Origin: Phascolarctos cinereus
Taxonomy: Eukaryota > Chordata > Mammalia > Diprotodontia > Phascolarctidae
Length of the DNA stretch: 64,000 bases
Assembly: GCF_002099425.1 (NCBI RefSeq)
Contig: NW_018344288.1
Coordinates: 682,001 to 746,000 of the forward strand
Direction: 5' to 3'
In this document: piece by piece, positions 9,130-20,304 of the stretch
Layout of the letters: every line of letters starts with the position of its first letter
Numbering within the stretch: the stretch's first letter is position 1
The notes under the pieces: model-generated
What the model saw: only the letters and a program-made list of their open reading frames with translations
What the model was told of the DNA's origin: nothing
Database searches by the model: none
Translations under genes and position numbers: made by a program

Positions 9130-10840
9130 ATTTTTGAATAAGAAGACTCTAAGTTTTAACCTGAAAATGGAAGAGAAGAGGGAAAATAATTTCAATAGGA
9201 CATTGCTAATGTTTAGAGGTCATCAGGAATGACAAAGAATAACTAGGAAAAGAGGTTATCGTAATTCATAGAAAGAAATAACTAGGAAGAGGAACAGTCA
9301 CACTATGTAGAGATCTGTATCCCAGTGCAAAGGATGGGTCATAAATAAACTGAACTAAAGGGTTTAACATGTGTAAGTAAAAAGTAATAGTCACTATTAT
9401 TTAGTAGGATGGGACTCCCAGTCTCTAATGGGACTCCTGGAATAGGGCCATCAAAGAGGGTGCCTTGTTCTACAGAAACACATTTAATACAAGGATCTGT
9501 TGAGTTGTGTTCTGAGTCTGGACCAGCAGGGGAAGGCTGTAGCCTGGTCACAATACAACAGCTCTTACATCAAGTCTGAGTTATACCAACAGCTATATCC
9601 AGGATAAGTGGAGGCCAATTCAGGATTTCCAACAACGAAAATCCAGGAGAGCTACCAGGAAACTGGAGGTTGCGCTGGACACAGAGACAACGAGTCATAT
9701 AGTTACCAGGAGAATGGATTTGTGCGCTCAAGTTTTGTGGCTTTTGGGTCAGAGGTGTGCTAGTAAATATTTAAAAATAAGATCTCTGATAAAAATGTAT
9801 GTATCGAACACTTTTAGGTTTAATCTGCATTATTCACATTTTCTCCATCACTTTCATATGTCTAGGCAATTAAAGCAATAAATCAAGCCTTGATTTGTTT
9901 GCTGATTTCCAAGTCATAAGTGCCCACACTGAAAACCTAATAACTGGCTCTTGCGAGTCAGTATGCGGCAACTCCAGCAAACCTCTGGCTGTTCTCATAC
10001 CCAGACGCCATAGTAGATATCTGTGCTTCTGCTAATCCTGTACATTTGCGCAGGCAACAGGACCTGGATGTCCTGATAATAAGAAGATATACACCTCTGT
10101 AGAAATGCACAAATTAGGCAAGTATTTTGGTAAGAATAAAGGGAGAGAGAAATAGAAATCATATTATGGGAGTATACTGGACATCACTAGATCAGATAAA
10201 GGATATGGATGATGAATGCCTGATTCAGATAAAAATTTTGGCACAGAGACAAAAGATACCAGTCAGGAGAGATGTCAGCCATCCAGATATCTGATGGCAA
10301 TTTTATTCCATTATAAAGTCAAAGCATCTAGTAAAATTTTCACTTCCCTTGCTGTCTATTTCATCTCTTGGAAGAAGAAGAAAATGTCATAGAAACAGTT
10401 TCTGTGGACTTAATTTAGATAACAGGAAATTACTGTTTGGTGAAGTTTAAAGGACAAGAATCTTGGAGGAAGGTGACCATGTCATCTTAGAATTCATGAT
10501 AACCATGGCCAATACATGTTGGACTAGGTTTCTCAAACCTTAAATTTAGTCTAGGAAGCCCTTACCATTCTGCACCCTACCACCTGCCACCCATCAACCC
10601 CAGCGAAAAGTGAAGTATGATCCTATGGCTGAGGTTCTACAAGGCCAGACTGGTCAATGGTGATGGAAGACTACTCTTAAAAATGAAATTCTGACCACAT
10701 AATTGCAAAAAATCAACGAAGCAAGTAAAAAGATGGAAGAGACTTGATTTAAAAGCCAGGAGCGTAAAAGGAAAATGATTTTGGTGGATTTCAAATTTAA
10801 TATGAGTTGATTGTGTTATATGGTTGCCAATCAATGAACC
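9130..10840. other. Long stretch without recognised repeats or genes
   Basis: About 1.7 kb, the longest stretch in the 5' third with no family I can name. The segment at roughly 9780-10060 has few homopolymers and mixed composition, as expected of single-copy DNA. No open frame with domain content is present. Confidence 0.45.
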
Positions 10841-10844
10841 CAAC

Positions 10845-10965
10845 AACAGGCATTTATTAAGTATTTTTTTTCAGGCATTGAACTAGGTGGGCGCTGAATA
10901 TACAAAAACAAAAATGTAGTAGCCCCTGCCTTTAAGAAGCTTATGATCTATTCACAAAAAATTAA
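10845..10965 (-). repeat. L2 LINE 3' tail
   Basis: Antisense L2 end: CAGGCATTTATTAAGTATTT, GCATTGAACTAGGTGGGCGC, AAGCTTATGATCTATTC. Confidence 0.75.
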
Positions 10966-10969
10966 AGCA

Positions 10970-11720
10970 AAAATAGTCCAGGACTCATTAATAGAGAAAC
11001 ACAGTGTTCAGAATAGGTGGGAGAGGATGGAGGGGGCAGAGGGTACAGCTTTTCTTGCTTTCTTTTGTACTATTCAAACCATATTTAAAACAGCGTTCAG
11101 TTCTGCATGACACATTTGTTCTTTGTTTTTTTGTTTTTGGTTTTTTTTTTAGGCAATTGGAGTTAAGTGACTTGCCCAGGGTCACAAAGCTAGCACTTGG
11201 CAAGTGTTTGGTCTGAGGCCAGATTTGAACTCAGGTCTCCTGACTTCAGGGCCAGTGCTCTATCCACTTTGCCATCTAGCTGCCCCTGCATGACACATTT
11301 GAAGAGGGGCCACTGACAAACTGGAACCCATTCAGAGGGGATGGTAATGGGTCTAAAGACCATGTTATATGAAGACTGGCTGAACAGACTAGTGATTCTT
11401 AGGCTGAGGATACGAAGTTAAGGGGAGAAATGATAGCTAGCTTGAACCATGTGAAGTACCGTCCTATGGATTAGATAAATAATTTTGTGAGACTCCAGAG
11501 AACCGATCTAGGACTAGTTATCAAAGCTTAGATTTTTAACTCAATGTAAAAACTCTGGGAGCATTCAAGATGTCCCTTTATGGCACTAGGGGGTACCTGG
11601 TTAGGGAGTGAATTTCCATTTCCTGGAGATAATCAGGCAGAAAAGAGATGACTACTGACCGGGGCTGTTAGTATGAGGATTCAGGCTTCAGGGAAAGGGG
11701 AAGACTAGACAATCTCTTTA
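10970..11720 (+). mobile_element. L3/CR1-clade LINE 3' region, split by a SINE
   Basis: Sense fragments on both sides of the SINE at 11119-11285 read as one CR1-type C-terminus and tail: AATAGGTGGGAGAGGATGGA upstream, then TGGCTGAACAGACTAGTGAT, GGGGAGAAATGATAGCTAGC and CAATGTAAAAACTCTGGGAG downstream. The reading frame is lost. Confidence 0.65.
11119..11285 (-). mobile_element. WSINE1-type CORE-SINE with perfect target-site duplication
   Basis: Antisense copy: a T-run at about 11140-11151, AGGCAATTGGAGTTAAGTGA, GTCACAAAGCTAGCACTTGG, head CACTTTGCCATCTAGCTGCC. It is flanked by the identical 16-mer CTGCATGACACATTTG at 11103-11118 and 11286-11301, so this is an L1-style insertion into the L3/CR1 element. 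Confidence 0.96.
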
Positions 11721-11865
11721 GTCCAATCAAATATCTATAATATTCTCATTTGAATCTACACATTCTTGACATTCACAATGAAAAACAAGTACCTGGCTTT
11801 CTAATTCATGATCAAAATTAAGACTTTGAATAATCCCAGTTTCTATTCTGTACTTTTTTCTTTTT

Positions 11866-11962
11866 CTTTTTAAAAGTTTGTTTAGTATTTTATTTTTCCC
11901 CATTTACTAGTAAAAACAATTTTTAACATTTGTTTTATTCTGCAATTTTTATAAAGCATCCC
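11866..11962 (-). mobile_element. L1 3' terminal fragment
   Basis: Antisense marsupial-L1 3' end: GTTTAGTATTTTATTTTTCC, CCATTTACTAGTAAAAACAA, TTTTTAACATTTGTTTTATT. Only the last part of the 3'UTR is present. Confidence 0.65.
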
Positions 11963-12784
11963 AGGAGAGCCCTAATAAACCAAGGTGAGTAATTACACTA
12001 GGTTGCACTGGACACAACTGTCTTTGCCTCCCTATTCTGCCTTCCCATGCCCATAGCCCCTAAGGTAAGGGGGTGTATGTCTATTCTCCTTCTTTACCTA
12101 CTTGACTTTAAATTCTTAAAGAATGTCAGCCAAGTTTTTAACCTCCATTTAAAAGCCAATTTTATGCTTTATTTAAAAAAAAACCACCTGGATTTGTTAC
12201 AAGATCTTCTTGTGGCCCCATCAATTCATGTAACAAAATTGTGAAGTGGGAGAATTATTAGTGGCACCTTTGCCACCGTCCTTCCTTTTCTAAATATGAT
12301 GAGTTTATAATGAACTAATTATCTATGAACTGATGATTTTTGATCCCTCGCTGCCTGCATAACCCTAAAGAGAAAAGATTTTTAAAAGAGCGTGCTAGCA
12401 CAAACCATAGAGGAGAGAGGCAAGTTGTTTATGATTGCCCAGTGACTCAAACTTCATCTGAGATTTGTTAAAACTCAGTCTATACCACATCTTGACTTCC
12501 AAGCATTTCACTCCCTTTGCCTTTTTCTGAGGGGGACTTTCAGGTCATGAATGGCTCATTCTTCAGCCTCTCCCCCAGACTAGAAAGGTACTTGTTTTGG
12601 CTACATGACAGGAGTATCACAATTGTATTTGTAGAGATAGTAGGAAATGTAATCCATATGTCTGCAAAAGGAATTTGGAGCAAATCATTAGGAATATAAT
12701 GAGCTTCCCTTCTGTTGTTGCTTTGGGAAAAGCTTATCTGCTGGTTTTAGTGACATTACTTAAGACCAATACATAATATTTATA
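11963..12784. other. No recognised feature; candidate single-copy DNA
   Basis: About 0.8 kb without a recognised repeat. The part at 12300-12780 has low homopolymer content and no decayed-repeat landmarks. Confidence 0.45.
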
Positions 12785-12945
12785 GCATCATATGTTTAGA
12801 GCTAGAAGGATTGGATTCTAGCTTCACTTTCTTCTCTTTTTACAGATGAGGAAACTGAGGCTTGGAGAAATTATGGGACTTGCCTGTGGTCACCCAACCA
12901 GAAAGAATCAGAGATGGGATCTGAGCCCACATCTCCCTGTGTCAG
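12785..12945 (-). repeat. MIR3-like CORE-SINE
   Basis: Antisense: TATGTTTAGAGCTAGAAGGA, TTTTACAGATGAGGAAACTG, AGGCTTGGAGAAATTATGGG, GGGATCTGAGCCCACATCTC. Confidence 0.82.
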
Positions 12946-13752
12946 TCTCTCACTCTATGTCTCTGTCTTTGTCTCTGTCCCTCTTGCTCTGTGTCTGTGT
13001 TTCCACCCCCCACACACCCTCACTACAGCAGGTTGCTCTCTCCACACAAGCTGTAATGTTTGAAATACATGATCTATTCACCACTATTTCACCTGTCACT
13101 GTTTGCCTGGAATCTGCTGTTTTCCAACAGGAGGAGGAAAAGTGTCCTCGGAGAGTTTTCACAGTATTTAGCCAAACACTTCTCTCTCTTGAACATTAAG
13201 GGCATGATCAGATGTAGGCAGGTGTGGGAGTGCAGAGCATTCTACTTTCTTTTTCTATTAAAAAACCAAGTAGAGTTGGAGCAAAAGCTGTACTGAGTTC
13301 ATTCCAACTATTCCCTTTACAAGGTTCTTCAAAATCAAATATTCAGCTATCAAATGTTCTTCTTCCTGGCAGATTGGGGGTAGGTTATGAAAAGAAACAA
13401 ACAATTCAGTTCCAAGATATGTTTAATTAGTGACTATAAAACACTATGCAACTCTATTCCTGATCAGAGTCTAGACTTACATGACTATTTCTGTATTTGC
13501 AAATTTGGTTCATTTACCCAATTATCAAGAAGTTCTGAGCAGCTTGTTTTTATCAGAATGGGCCTCATTTGGCACAGAGAAAGAACATTGCTAAAACTGG
13601 AAGGCCTGATTGATGCTGTTGAAGATTCAGCTTTATGCCAGCTAATGAACTTATTCTATCTAGTTATTCTATGTAGACATAGACTCTAAGTTATCCTTAT
13701 CAGATAACTATGTAGTCAACTACTCTGGTCTACATAGAGTCAGAAACGACTC
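12946..13752. other. Short pyrimidine tract, then no recognised feature
   Basis: A brief C/T-rich run at 12946-13010 is followed by about 740 bp with nothing recognisable. Several open frames of 60-117 codons overlap here in different frames with no domain content. Confidence 0.45.
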
Positions 13753-13754
13753 TT

Positions 13755-14030
13755 AATATGTTTTTTAATTAAGATTAAAAAAAATTTTGGGCTAGGCAAT
13801 GGGGTTAAGTAACTTTCCTAGGGTCACAGAGCTTGTAAGTGTCAAGTGTCTGAGGCCGGGTTTGAACTCAGGTCCTCCTGACTCCAGGGCCAGTGCTCTA
13901 TCCACTGCACCACCTAGTTGCCCCAAATTTTTTAATTAAAAAAAAATGAGCTCCAAACTCTATCTCTTTCTCTGCCCCTCCCCAACCCTTTGAGAAAGTA
14001 AGAAATTTAATACCCATATGTATCTTTATA
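13755..14030 (-). mobile_element. L1 3'UTR end, split by a SINE
   Basis: Antisense L1 tail on both sides of the SINE at 13788-13925: TTTTTTAATTAAGATTAAAA before it, then AAAATGAGCTCCAAACTCTA, GCCCCTCCCCAACCCTTTGA and AGTAAGAAATTTAATACCCA after it. The last blocks match the C-rich end of marsupial L1 tails in antisense. Confidence 0.7.
13788..13925 (-). mobile_element. WSINE1-type CORE-SINE
   Basis: Antisense copy: GGCTAGGCAATGGGGTTAAG, GGGTCACAGAGCTTGTAAGT, GTTTGAACTCAGGTCCTCCT, head CACTGCACCACCTAGTTGCC. It lies inside an L1 3' end. Confidence 0.92.
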
Positions 14031-14479
14031 TCTTTTGAACAAGTAATGTAGAAAGTTATACATATCTTCATGTCTTTTGAAGAAGAAATGTAGAAAGTGA
14101 TGACACCAGGCCAGTGCCTAGACAGAAAGGTGTGTTCATTTGAGCTGAAGACACGTAAGTTTGCAACATGAATAGCAAGACCAAAAAATGAATGGCCAGG
14201 AGGAGGGAATTAGCTGCCAATTGGGATAGGTGCACATGGAAAAAACCTTACGTTTCAGCACAGATCTTTGATTTCATCTGAATGTTTTAACAGAAGATGA
14301 TGGCTAGAGTTCTTAAATCCCCAAGTTCTTTACTATCAAAATGATGCATGCACATTTCCAAATTCAACAAAGATGCAGGACTTTACCGATTTAATTAGGA
14401 AGAAGGTATTCCCTAGGTAGGCAGTGAGTGTCTCCAGCCTGGAATCTGTCACCGGCTCCAACGCTGGGACACAACGTGA

Positions 14480-14640
14480 ATGTGTCCAATTTCCTTATGA
14501 TCTCAAGGCTCAGTTTTCACCACCTATAAAATGGAAATAACAATATTGTACTTGCCACCAGGTATAGCCAATTGAGCAGCTGGGAATTCGTGCTGTTGAA
14601 AGGCACCATATGAACAAATAGTACAGTTAGAATATATTAG
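14480..14640 (+). repeat. MIR 3' half, diverged
   Basis: CAAGGCTCAGTTTTCACCAC, CTATAAAATGGAAATAACAA and GTACTTGCCACC follow the MIR order CORE, TGTAAAATGG, ACCTACC. The rest is eroded. Confidence 0.5.
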
Positions 14641-14954
14641 CATAAGATATCCTGTAATCACTTGCATACATACAAATTTTTTTTTCATTTACAAAATTCC
14701 TCTTGTGTTGTCCAAACATTTCCATACTATACCATGTAGACATTCCAAAGGAAAATGGCCACATTACACTAGGTCAACCATGAGAATAAGCATGGGCTCA
14801 CATGCCCAAAGCCATAAGGAAATCAGGCTAGGCCTAATGAAAAACAGACAGGCCCAATGAGGAATGGAATACTTTTAGTGCTGTCTTTTTCCCCCTCCTC
14901 TCTTTATTACAATTTTACCATCTCTGTTTGTTGGTTCATTGGGCATCAGAAATT

Positions 14955-15150
14955 TATTTAATATCCATTCAACCAACACATATTAAGTACCTACTGTGTG
15001 AAATGCATAGTACTCAGCACTGGGGGACACTCAAAGGTAAATGGCATCGTTCTTTGCCCTTAAGAAGTTTTAGCCATGTGTTCCAGAATGGGCAGGAAGG
15101 TAAAGAAATAATATTGAGGGGAACTTGGATGGAACCCACAAAAATTTTGA
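14955..15150 (-). repeat. L2 LINE 3' end
   Basis: Antisense L2: CAACCAACACATATTAAGTA, CCTACTGTGTGAAATGCATA, CAGCACTGGGGGACACTCAA, TGCCCTTAAGAAGTTTTAGC, continuing a little into the 3'UTR. Confidence 0.75.
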
Positions 15151-15202
15151 GGTCCAAATTGAATTTTTAATCAACAAAAGAAAGACAGCATATGAGTTAC
15201 AT

Positions 15203-15219
15203 ATGTGTGTGTGTGCGTG

Positions 15220-15271
<52 letters not shown>
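15203..15271. repeat. (GT)n/(AC)n palindromic microsatellite
   Basis: A GT run switches to an AC run through GCGTGCACGC. Bases 15204-15235 form a perfect 32-bp palindrome, then the AC repeat continues to 15271. Alternating CG/CA steps favour left-handed DNA, and the palindrome could form a cruciform. Confidence 0.97.
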
Positions 15272-15272
<1 letters not shown>

Positions 15273-15605
15273 GCTCCTCTGTGGAAGTGGATTGGGGAGG
15301 CATCACAAGAAAAAAATGCTTCTACCCTCTAGCCCTTAAAAATGTTTTCAGCCTTAGCCTTGGATATTTCAATCAAAGAAAGGGTTGTGAAATGTTCAGA
15401 GTGTGTCAGATGAGCTAGGCAGACATACACAAGTGTAATGGCTTAGGGGCTAAGTCTAAATCAAGGCCAATGGAAATTGAATTGATAGATAACGTTATAG
15501 TCAGCCATAGAGATAATGAAAAAAATTAATATATAATCAAAACATTCTCTCCTGAGGTGCTGTTGACTTTGGAATTGTAGTCTCTCCACCCGTAACACCT
15601 AAATC

Positions 15606-15856
15606 AGGTTGTTTAGTCATTTTTCAGTTGTGTCTGACTCTTTCTGACACCATTTTAGGTTTTCTTGGCAAAGATACTGGAGTGGTTTACCATTTCCTTC
15701 TCCAACACATTTTACAGATGGGGAAACTGAGGCAAATGAGTTAAGAGACTTGTCTAAGGTCACAAAGCTAGCAAGTGACTGAGGTCATATTTGAACTCAG
15801 GAAGATGAGTCTTTCTGACTCAGGCCTGGCACTCTATCCATTGCATCACCTAGCTG
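15606..15856 (-). mobile_element. Mar1-type CORE-SINE, near full length
   Basis: Antisense copy: GGTTGTTTAGTCATTTTTCA, GGTTTTCTTGGCAAAGATAC, TTTTACAGATGGGGAAACTG, GTCACAAAGCTAGCAAGTGA, head CCATTGCATCACCTAGCTG. Confidence 0.92.
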
Positions 15857-15969
15857 ATGAAATTTAGGGTAGTTCTATTAATGAGTTAAATTAGTTATTT
15901 ATATTGTTATATTTGAAGTTTGATTTCTTTCTTTTTTAACTCAGAGAATAAAAAGGTGGTCTTCAGAAT

Positions 15970-16122
15970 ATTCTTCTTCTTCTTCTTTCTCTCTCCCTCT
16001 CTCTCTCTGTCTCTCTTTCTCCCCCCACCTTCTCTCTCTCTCTCAACATCTTTAGCTTCTAACGTAGAGCCTGCCACTAAGCAGGAACTTAATACACATT
16101 CACTGAATTGAACTGAATATAT
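15970..16122 (+). repeat. Pyrimidine run followed by L2 3' tail
   Basis: A CT-rich stretch to about 16043 merges into an L2-type tail: CATCTTTAGCTTCTAACGTA, CTGCCACTAAGCAGGAACTT, AATACACATTCACTGAATTG. Confidence 0.6.
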
Positions 16123-16134
16123 TTTAGAATTTGT

Positions 16135-17110
16135 CTTAATTAAGCTGTTTTAGTTTGTATTTCTCTTATTCTAAGTATATGGAGTACTTTTTTCCACATG
16201 GAATTATTTCTTGAATTTTGACAGAAGGCACTTAGAAGGGTAATCAATCTATTTGGTCTTGGATTTTTCCCCCCTTGGTGGTTCATTTATGAACTGTTCA
16301 ATTTCTGTTTCTGAGGTTGAATTATTTACATTTTCTTTCTTGTTCTGTTAATCTGGCTTGATTTTATTTTTTTGTTTTGTTTTTTTCTTAATACTCATCC
16401 AGTTTATTTATACTATTAATTTTGCCAGCATATAGTTGGGCAAAAGAGTTTCTAATAATTTATTTTATTTTCTCTTAATTTGTTCTGAATGTTCTTTTTT
16501 TATTTCTGATGTTGGTAATTTGGTTTCTCCTCCTTCTCTTTTTTAATTTAATTAGCTAACAGTTTATTTTAATAGCTTTTTTTAAAAAAACATAGCTTCT
16601 AGTTTTGTTCTGTAAAATCAAAGGATTTTTGCTTCCAATTCTTTGTTTCAAAATGTCTCTTTTGGCATTGATTTAGATTTAAAAATTTTTCTTTTTAGTT
16701 TTATTAGTTGCGTGTCCAACTCATTCATGTGCTCTTTATCTTTTTTGTTGATAAGCCTGTTTAGGAATATAATAATTTTCCAAAGTACTGCTTTGGCTGC
16801 ATCCCAGTAATTTTGGTATGGTTCCTCATTTTCATAATTTTATTTTATTAAAAATATCTATTGTTTTTATGATATGTTCTTTGACCCATTAATTATTTAG
16901 GATTAAGTTATTTAATCTCCACTTAAATTTGCACCCTTTCTTTAAAGTCCTTTATTGATTGTTTATTGCACCTTAGTTAATAAAGCTTGATTTGTATAAG
17001 GTTTTTATTCTCTAACACATGGTCAGTTTTTGTAAGGGTATCACACACAAGTGAGAAATATGCATATTCCTTTCTATTTGAGCCTTAAACTTATTTCTGG
17101 TTTATATTGT
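16135..17110 (-). mobile_element. L1 LINE ORF2 reverse-transcriptase fragment
   Basis: T-rich plus strand is antisense L1 ORF2. Diagnostic blocks also known from mammalian L1 in antisense are GCTTTGGCTGCATCCCAGTA, ATTTTGGTATGGTTCCTCAT, TTTGACCCATTAATTATTTA, GGATTAAGTTATTTAATCTC, ACACATGGTCAGTTTTTGTA and AATATGCATATTCCTTTCTA. These lie in the RT half of ORF2. Neither L1 end is present and the frame is destroyed. Confidence 0.85.
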
Positions 17111-17934
17111 TCAAATTGTTGAGGTTCAAAAGAAATATACTTTTGGCTATGGAGGTCACATCCTGTTTGTTCCTGACCTCAATTTCTAGGGTGCGTGCTG
17201 TTGGTTTTCCCTTTCTTTGGTGTGTCTGGGTTCAGTGGGGGCAAGCATTAGTGTCTCTGGTCAGGGCTAAGAATGTGGCAGTACCACTGGCTTTGCCATA
17301 TTAACCCAGTTTGTGTTAGCTTTCCTGTGGGACCCCTTGTGGCTTCTGGCTATCTTTTTGTTAAGTTCAGGAAGGATGAAATGATGTGATCCAAGAGAAA
17401 GCAAAATTTCTTAACTTTTTTTGGGGGAGGGAAGGGAGAGCTGTTTACTCTTGCAAAGAAAATGTTCTTTTCCTGTTTCTCTACCTATCTTCCTCTTGTC
17501 TCTGATCTCTCACCTCCACCCCTGCCTCTCTTAGGGTAAAGAAGTGAATTTGAGATTAGTAATAATTCTGCATTGCATAGTTTGATTATTTTCAAGCATG
17601 AACAATACCTGAACCCAGAGCACTAAGGAGCAGAGATTCTAAACAGGCCCTTTTAATGGCTATATAAGAATGAAGATTTGCAATCAGCATACATACTACT
17701 AATCATCCTCTTGGTAAGGGGAAGTTTCTGAAGTGTTTAAGGGCCTCAGAGAGATGGTCCTAGACCTAGACATTGAAAATGTTGCCCTTTGTAATCTGTT
17801 TGAACTTTCAGTTTTCACTGTTTCAGAGGAAATAAACTGTTTATCCAAACTGTTTCACTACTACTGTGCAAGCCTTTACCACTACTCCCTTGGACAACAG
17901 CCTTTCAGTAGGCCTTCTTGACTCTCTTTCCTCA
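17111..17934. other. No recognised feature
   Basis: About 0.8 kb directly downstream of the antisense L1 fragment, slightly richer in G+C at 17180-17360. Nothing matches a family I recognise. Confidence 0.45.
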
Positions 17935-18545
17935 TCCTTCCACTCTATGTTTCATGCATAAATAAAGCTTATTGTTACAATCCCTCTGATCAAATCTCTC
18001 TACTGAGTCACTAGAATGGAACCACCACCCAAGCAAAGTTTAAACTTCTTAACTTGTTATTCAATCAGACATTAATCTTTCCACTTTAGTTTATATTAAT
18101 CTGTTCCTTATATTACTCTATGGTCCAGCTGAAGTGGAAATCTCCTTGTCCCATTAACACTCTTTCTGTCTTTTCTTCACTTTCTGCTTTTAGGCTATTT
18201 CCTATATTCTCTCACTCCCATTCCCACTGAATTCTTACTCATCTTTTGTAGGGTAACTCAGTGTTACCACTTTAATAAACCTTTCTCTGATCAGCCCAGT
18301 TCATACTAATCCTATCCTCACTCAGGCCTCAGGTAGAATATTGTTTTGAAACTCTCTAATGTACACAGCATATATTATTTTACATCTGCCACCCCCCTAC
18401 TAGACTGTAAGTTTCACAAGGGAAGAGAAGGGATCTTATCTAAACTGTGTATTTCACCTATCCTCCAGTACAGTGCACTGAAAAGAGCAGACCAGTTCAT
18501 TTAACCAAACATTTAGCAGATAACTAATAAATATCTGTTTAATGA
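17935..18545 (+). mobile_element. L2 LINE 3' region
   Basis: Sense L2: ORF2-end and 3'UTR blocks such as TTCTTAACTTGTTATTCAAT, CTCTATGGTCCAGCTGAAGT and CTTTAATAAACCTTTCTCTG, then the tail TAGACTGTAAGTTTCACAAG and CAGTACAGTGCACTGAAAAG to AACTAATAAATATCTGTTTA. Well diverged. Confidence 0.78.
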
Positions 18546-19260
18546 AATTGAACTTGATATTAAAATGAAATAAAACTTCTACTAGCAGACTATTAATTTT
18601 CTCTATACATAAGAAATCAAAAAAGCTTATATAGACTAAATAGATTATGCAATAATTTAAAATTATGGTCTTGCCCAATGTTAAGAAAATCTTCATAATT
18701 GAAAAAGCTCATGTTACTGTACAACAATCAAGATGAAAACATAATGATGCTAAGCTGAGTCTTAAATTCAGATATAATGAGCTATTATTTAGTGAGCTGA
18801 AAAGAAAGTGGTATTTTGCTTATTTAGTGCTTATTAAAAAAGCAACACTAGAATATCCTGTTTCTTAGTTATTTCTGCAATAATGTGAATCAATTTGCTT
18901 TCATAGTATTCAACAGTGGGTTCTTCATTGCTTCTAACAATAGCTTTATGAATATCAGAACCTTTGAAAGGTACATTTCCTGTTAAAATTGTTCTTTTCA
19001 CCTTACCCATACCTGCATAGCAATAGAAGAGGAATTAAGGTTTCAAGGAGTTTTCTACCTTTCTAATCTTCCAACAAATAATAGAACATTATAAAATCAC
19101 TCTAAAGCATTGCTAAGATTTTAGACTTCTGCAAAAATCCCAAACCACACAAACAGAAAATCCACATTTACATGGGCCAAATCTCTAATGGAGTTAACAC
19201 AGTGTTATGATTAAATCTGTGCAAGATTTATAATCTGGAATCATTTGGGCTCTGCTCGGG
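18546..19260. other. No recognised feature
   Basis: A+T-rich DNA of about 0.7 kb. I see no repeat landmarks or gene-like frame. Confidence 0.45.
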
Positions 19261-19261
19261 C

Positions 19262-19383
19262 CCAATGAGGTTAAGTGATTGCCTTCAGGTCATGCAGTCA
19301 GTATTTGTCAGGGGCAAAACTTGAACTCATTTTTTTCCAGTTTAAAGCAGCTATCTAGTCACTATTCCATGCTTGCTTACCCC
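19262..19383 (-). repeat. MIR/CORE-SINE fragment
   Basis: Antisense: CCAATGAGGTTAAGTGATTG, GTCATGCAGTCAGTATTTGT, AAAACTTGAACTCATTTTTT, AGTCACTATTCCATGC. Confidence 0.65.
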
Positions 19384-19458
19384 TCTTTCACTCCCTTATT
19401 CCTCCCCTTGCCTTCTCCTCTCTCTCTTTTTCTTTCTTCTCTCCACATATATGTATTA

Positions 19459-19461
<3 letters not shown>

Positions 19462-19517
<56 letters not shown>
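19462..19517. repeat. (CT)n microsatellite
   Basis: CT repeat with a single interruption (TCCTCT) near its middle. Confidence 0.97.
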
Positions 19518-19559
19518 AATTTAATATTCATTGCCAAGAGGCTGGTTCCTATCTGCTCA

Positions 19560-19735
19560 AAACAAGCACGCAGAAAGAATCCTGACTCTGGAGACAGAGG
19601 GCCTGGGTTCAGATCTCATTACACTTTTAACTTGAGGAAGTCACTTAATTTCCCTATTATGCTTAATTTCCTTATATGTAAAATGATATGGTTGGACCAG
19701 ATGAATTGTGAGGTCCCTTCCTACTCTATCACTAT
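19560..19735 (+). repeat. MIR3-like CORE-SINE
   Basis: Sense: GGGCCTGGGTTCAGATCTCA, ACTTGAGGAAGTCACTTAAT, ATGTAAAATGATATGGTTGG, ACCAGATGAATTGTGAGGTC, CCTTCCTACTC. Confidence 0.82.
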
Positions 19736-19909
19736 TACCTCATGAGACTCTGAAGCAATTTTAGGTGGGAGATAGGCAGAGGTGGGTCATAATGACCCAT
19801 AATTAGTCAGAATATAGACCCTACTTTTTTCTCTATAAAAACTAGTTTATTTAAAACCTGCATGTGATGTATAATTTGTGGCATTTTAAAAAAATGTACA
19901 CCTATATTC

Positions 19910-20038
19910 AGGGTGGTTCAAAAGTATAGTATGCCATGACACAGCATGGTATAGAATAGTAAAGTATAGTAAAATATAATATAGTATAGTATGTATATAT
20001 ATATATATATATTCATACACATGTAGTTTATATACGTA
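19910..20038. repeat. TATAGTA-rich low-complexity tract
   Basis: Repeated ATAGTA/ATAGAA units lead into a (TA)n run at about 19995-20012. Confidence 0.8.
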
Positions 20039-20044
20039 CATATA

Positions 20045-20304
20045 TGGCCATCTAGGTGACACAGTGGTTAATAATATGCCAGGCCTGGAATCAGGAAGTT
20101 TCATTTTCCTGAGTTCAAATATGGCCTGAAATACTAGCTGTGTGACCCTGGGCAAGTCACTTAACTCTGTTTGCCTCAGTTCCTTCATCTGTAAAATGAG
20201 CTGGAGAAGAAAATGGCAAACTACTCCAGTATCTTTACCAAGAAAACCCCAAATGGGGTCATGGAGAGTCAGACAAGATTGAAATGATGAACTGCAACAA
20301 CAAA
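20045..20304 (+). mobile_element. Mar1-type CORE-SINE, full length
   Basis: Sense copy: GGCCATCTAGGTGACACAGT, GAGTTCAAATATGGCC, TAGCTGTGTGACCCTGGGCA, CTTCATCTGTAAAATGAGCT, CCAAGAAAACCCCAAATGGG, GAGTCAGACAAGATTGAAAT and an (AAC)n tail. The tail runs directly into a (TG)n microsatellite. Confidence 0.94.
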
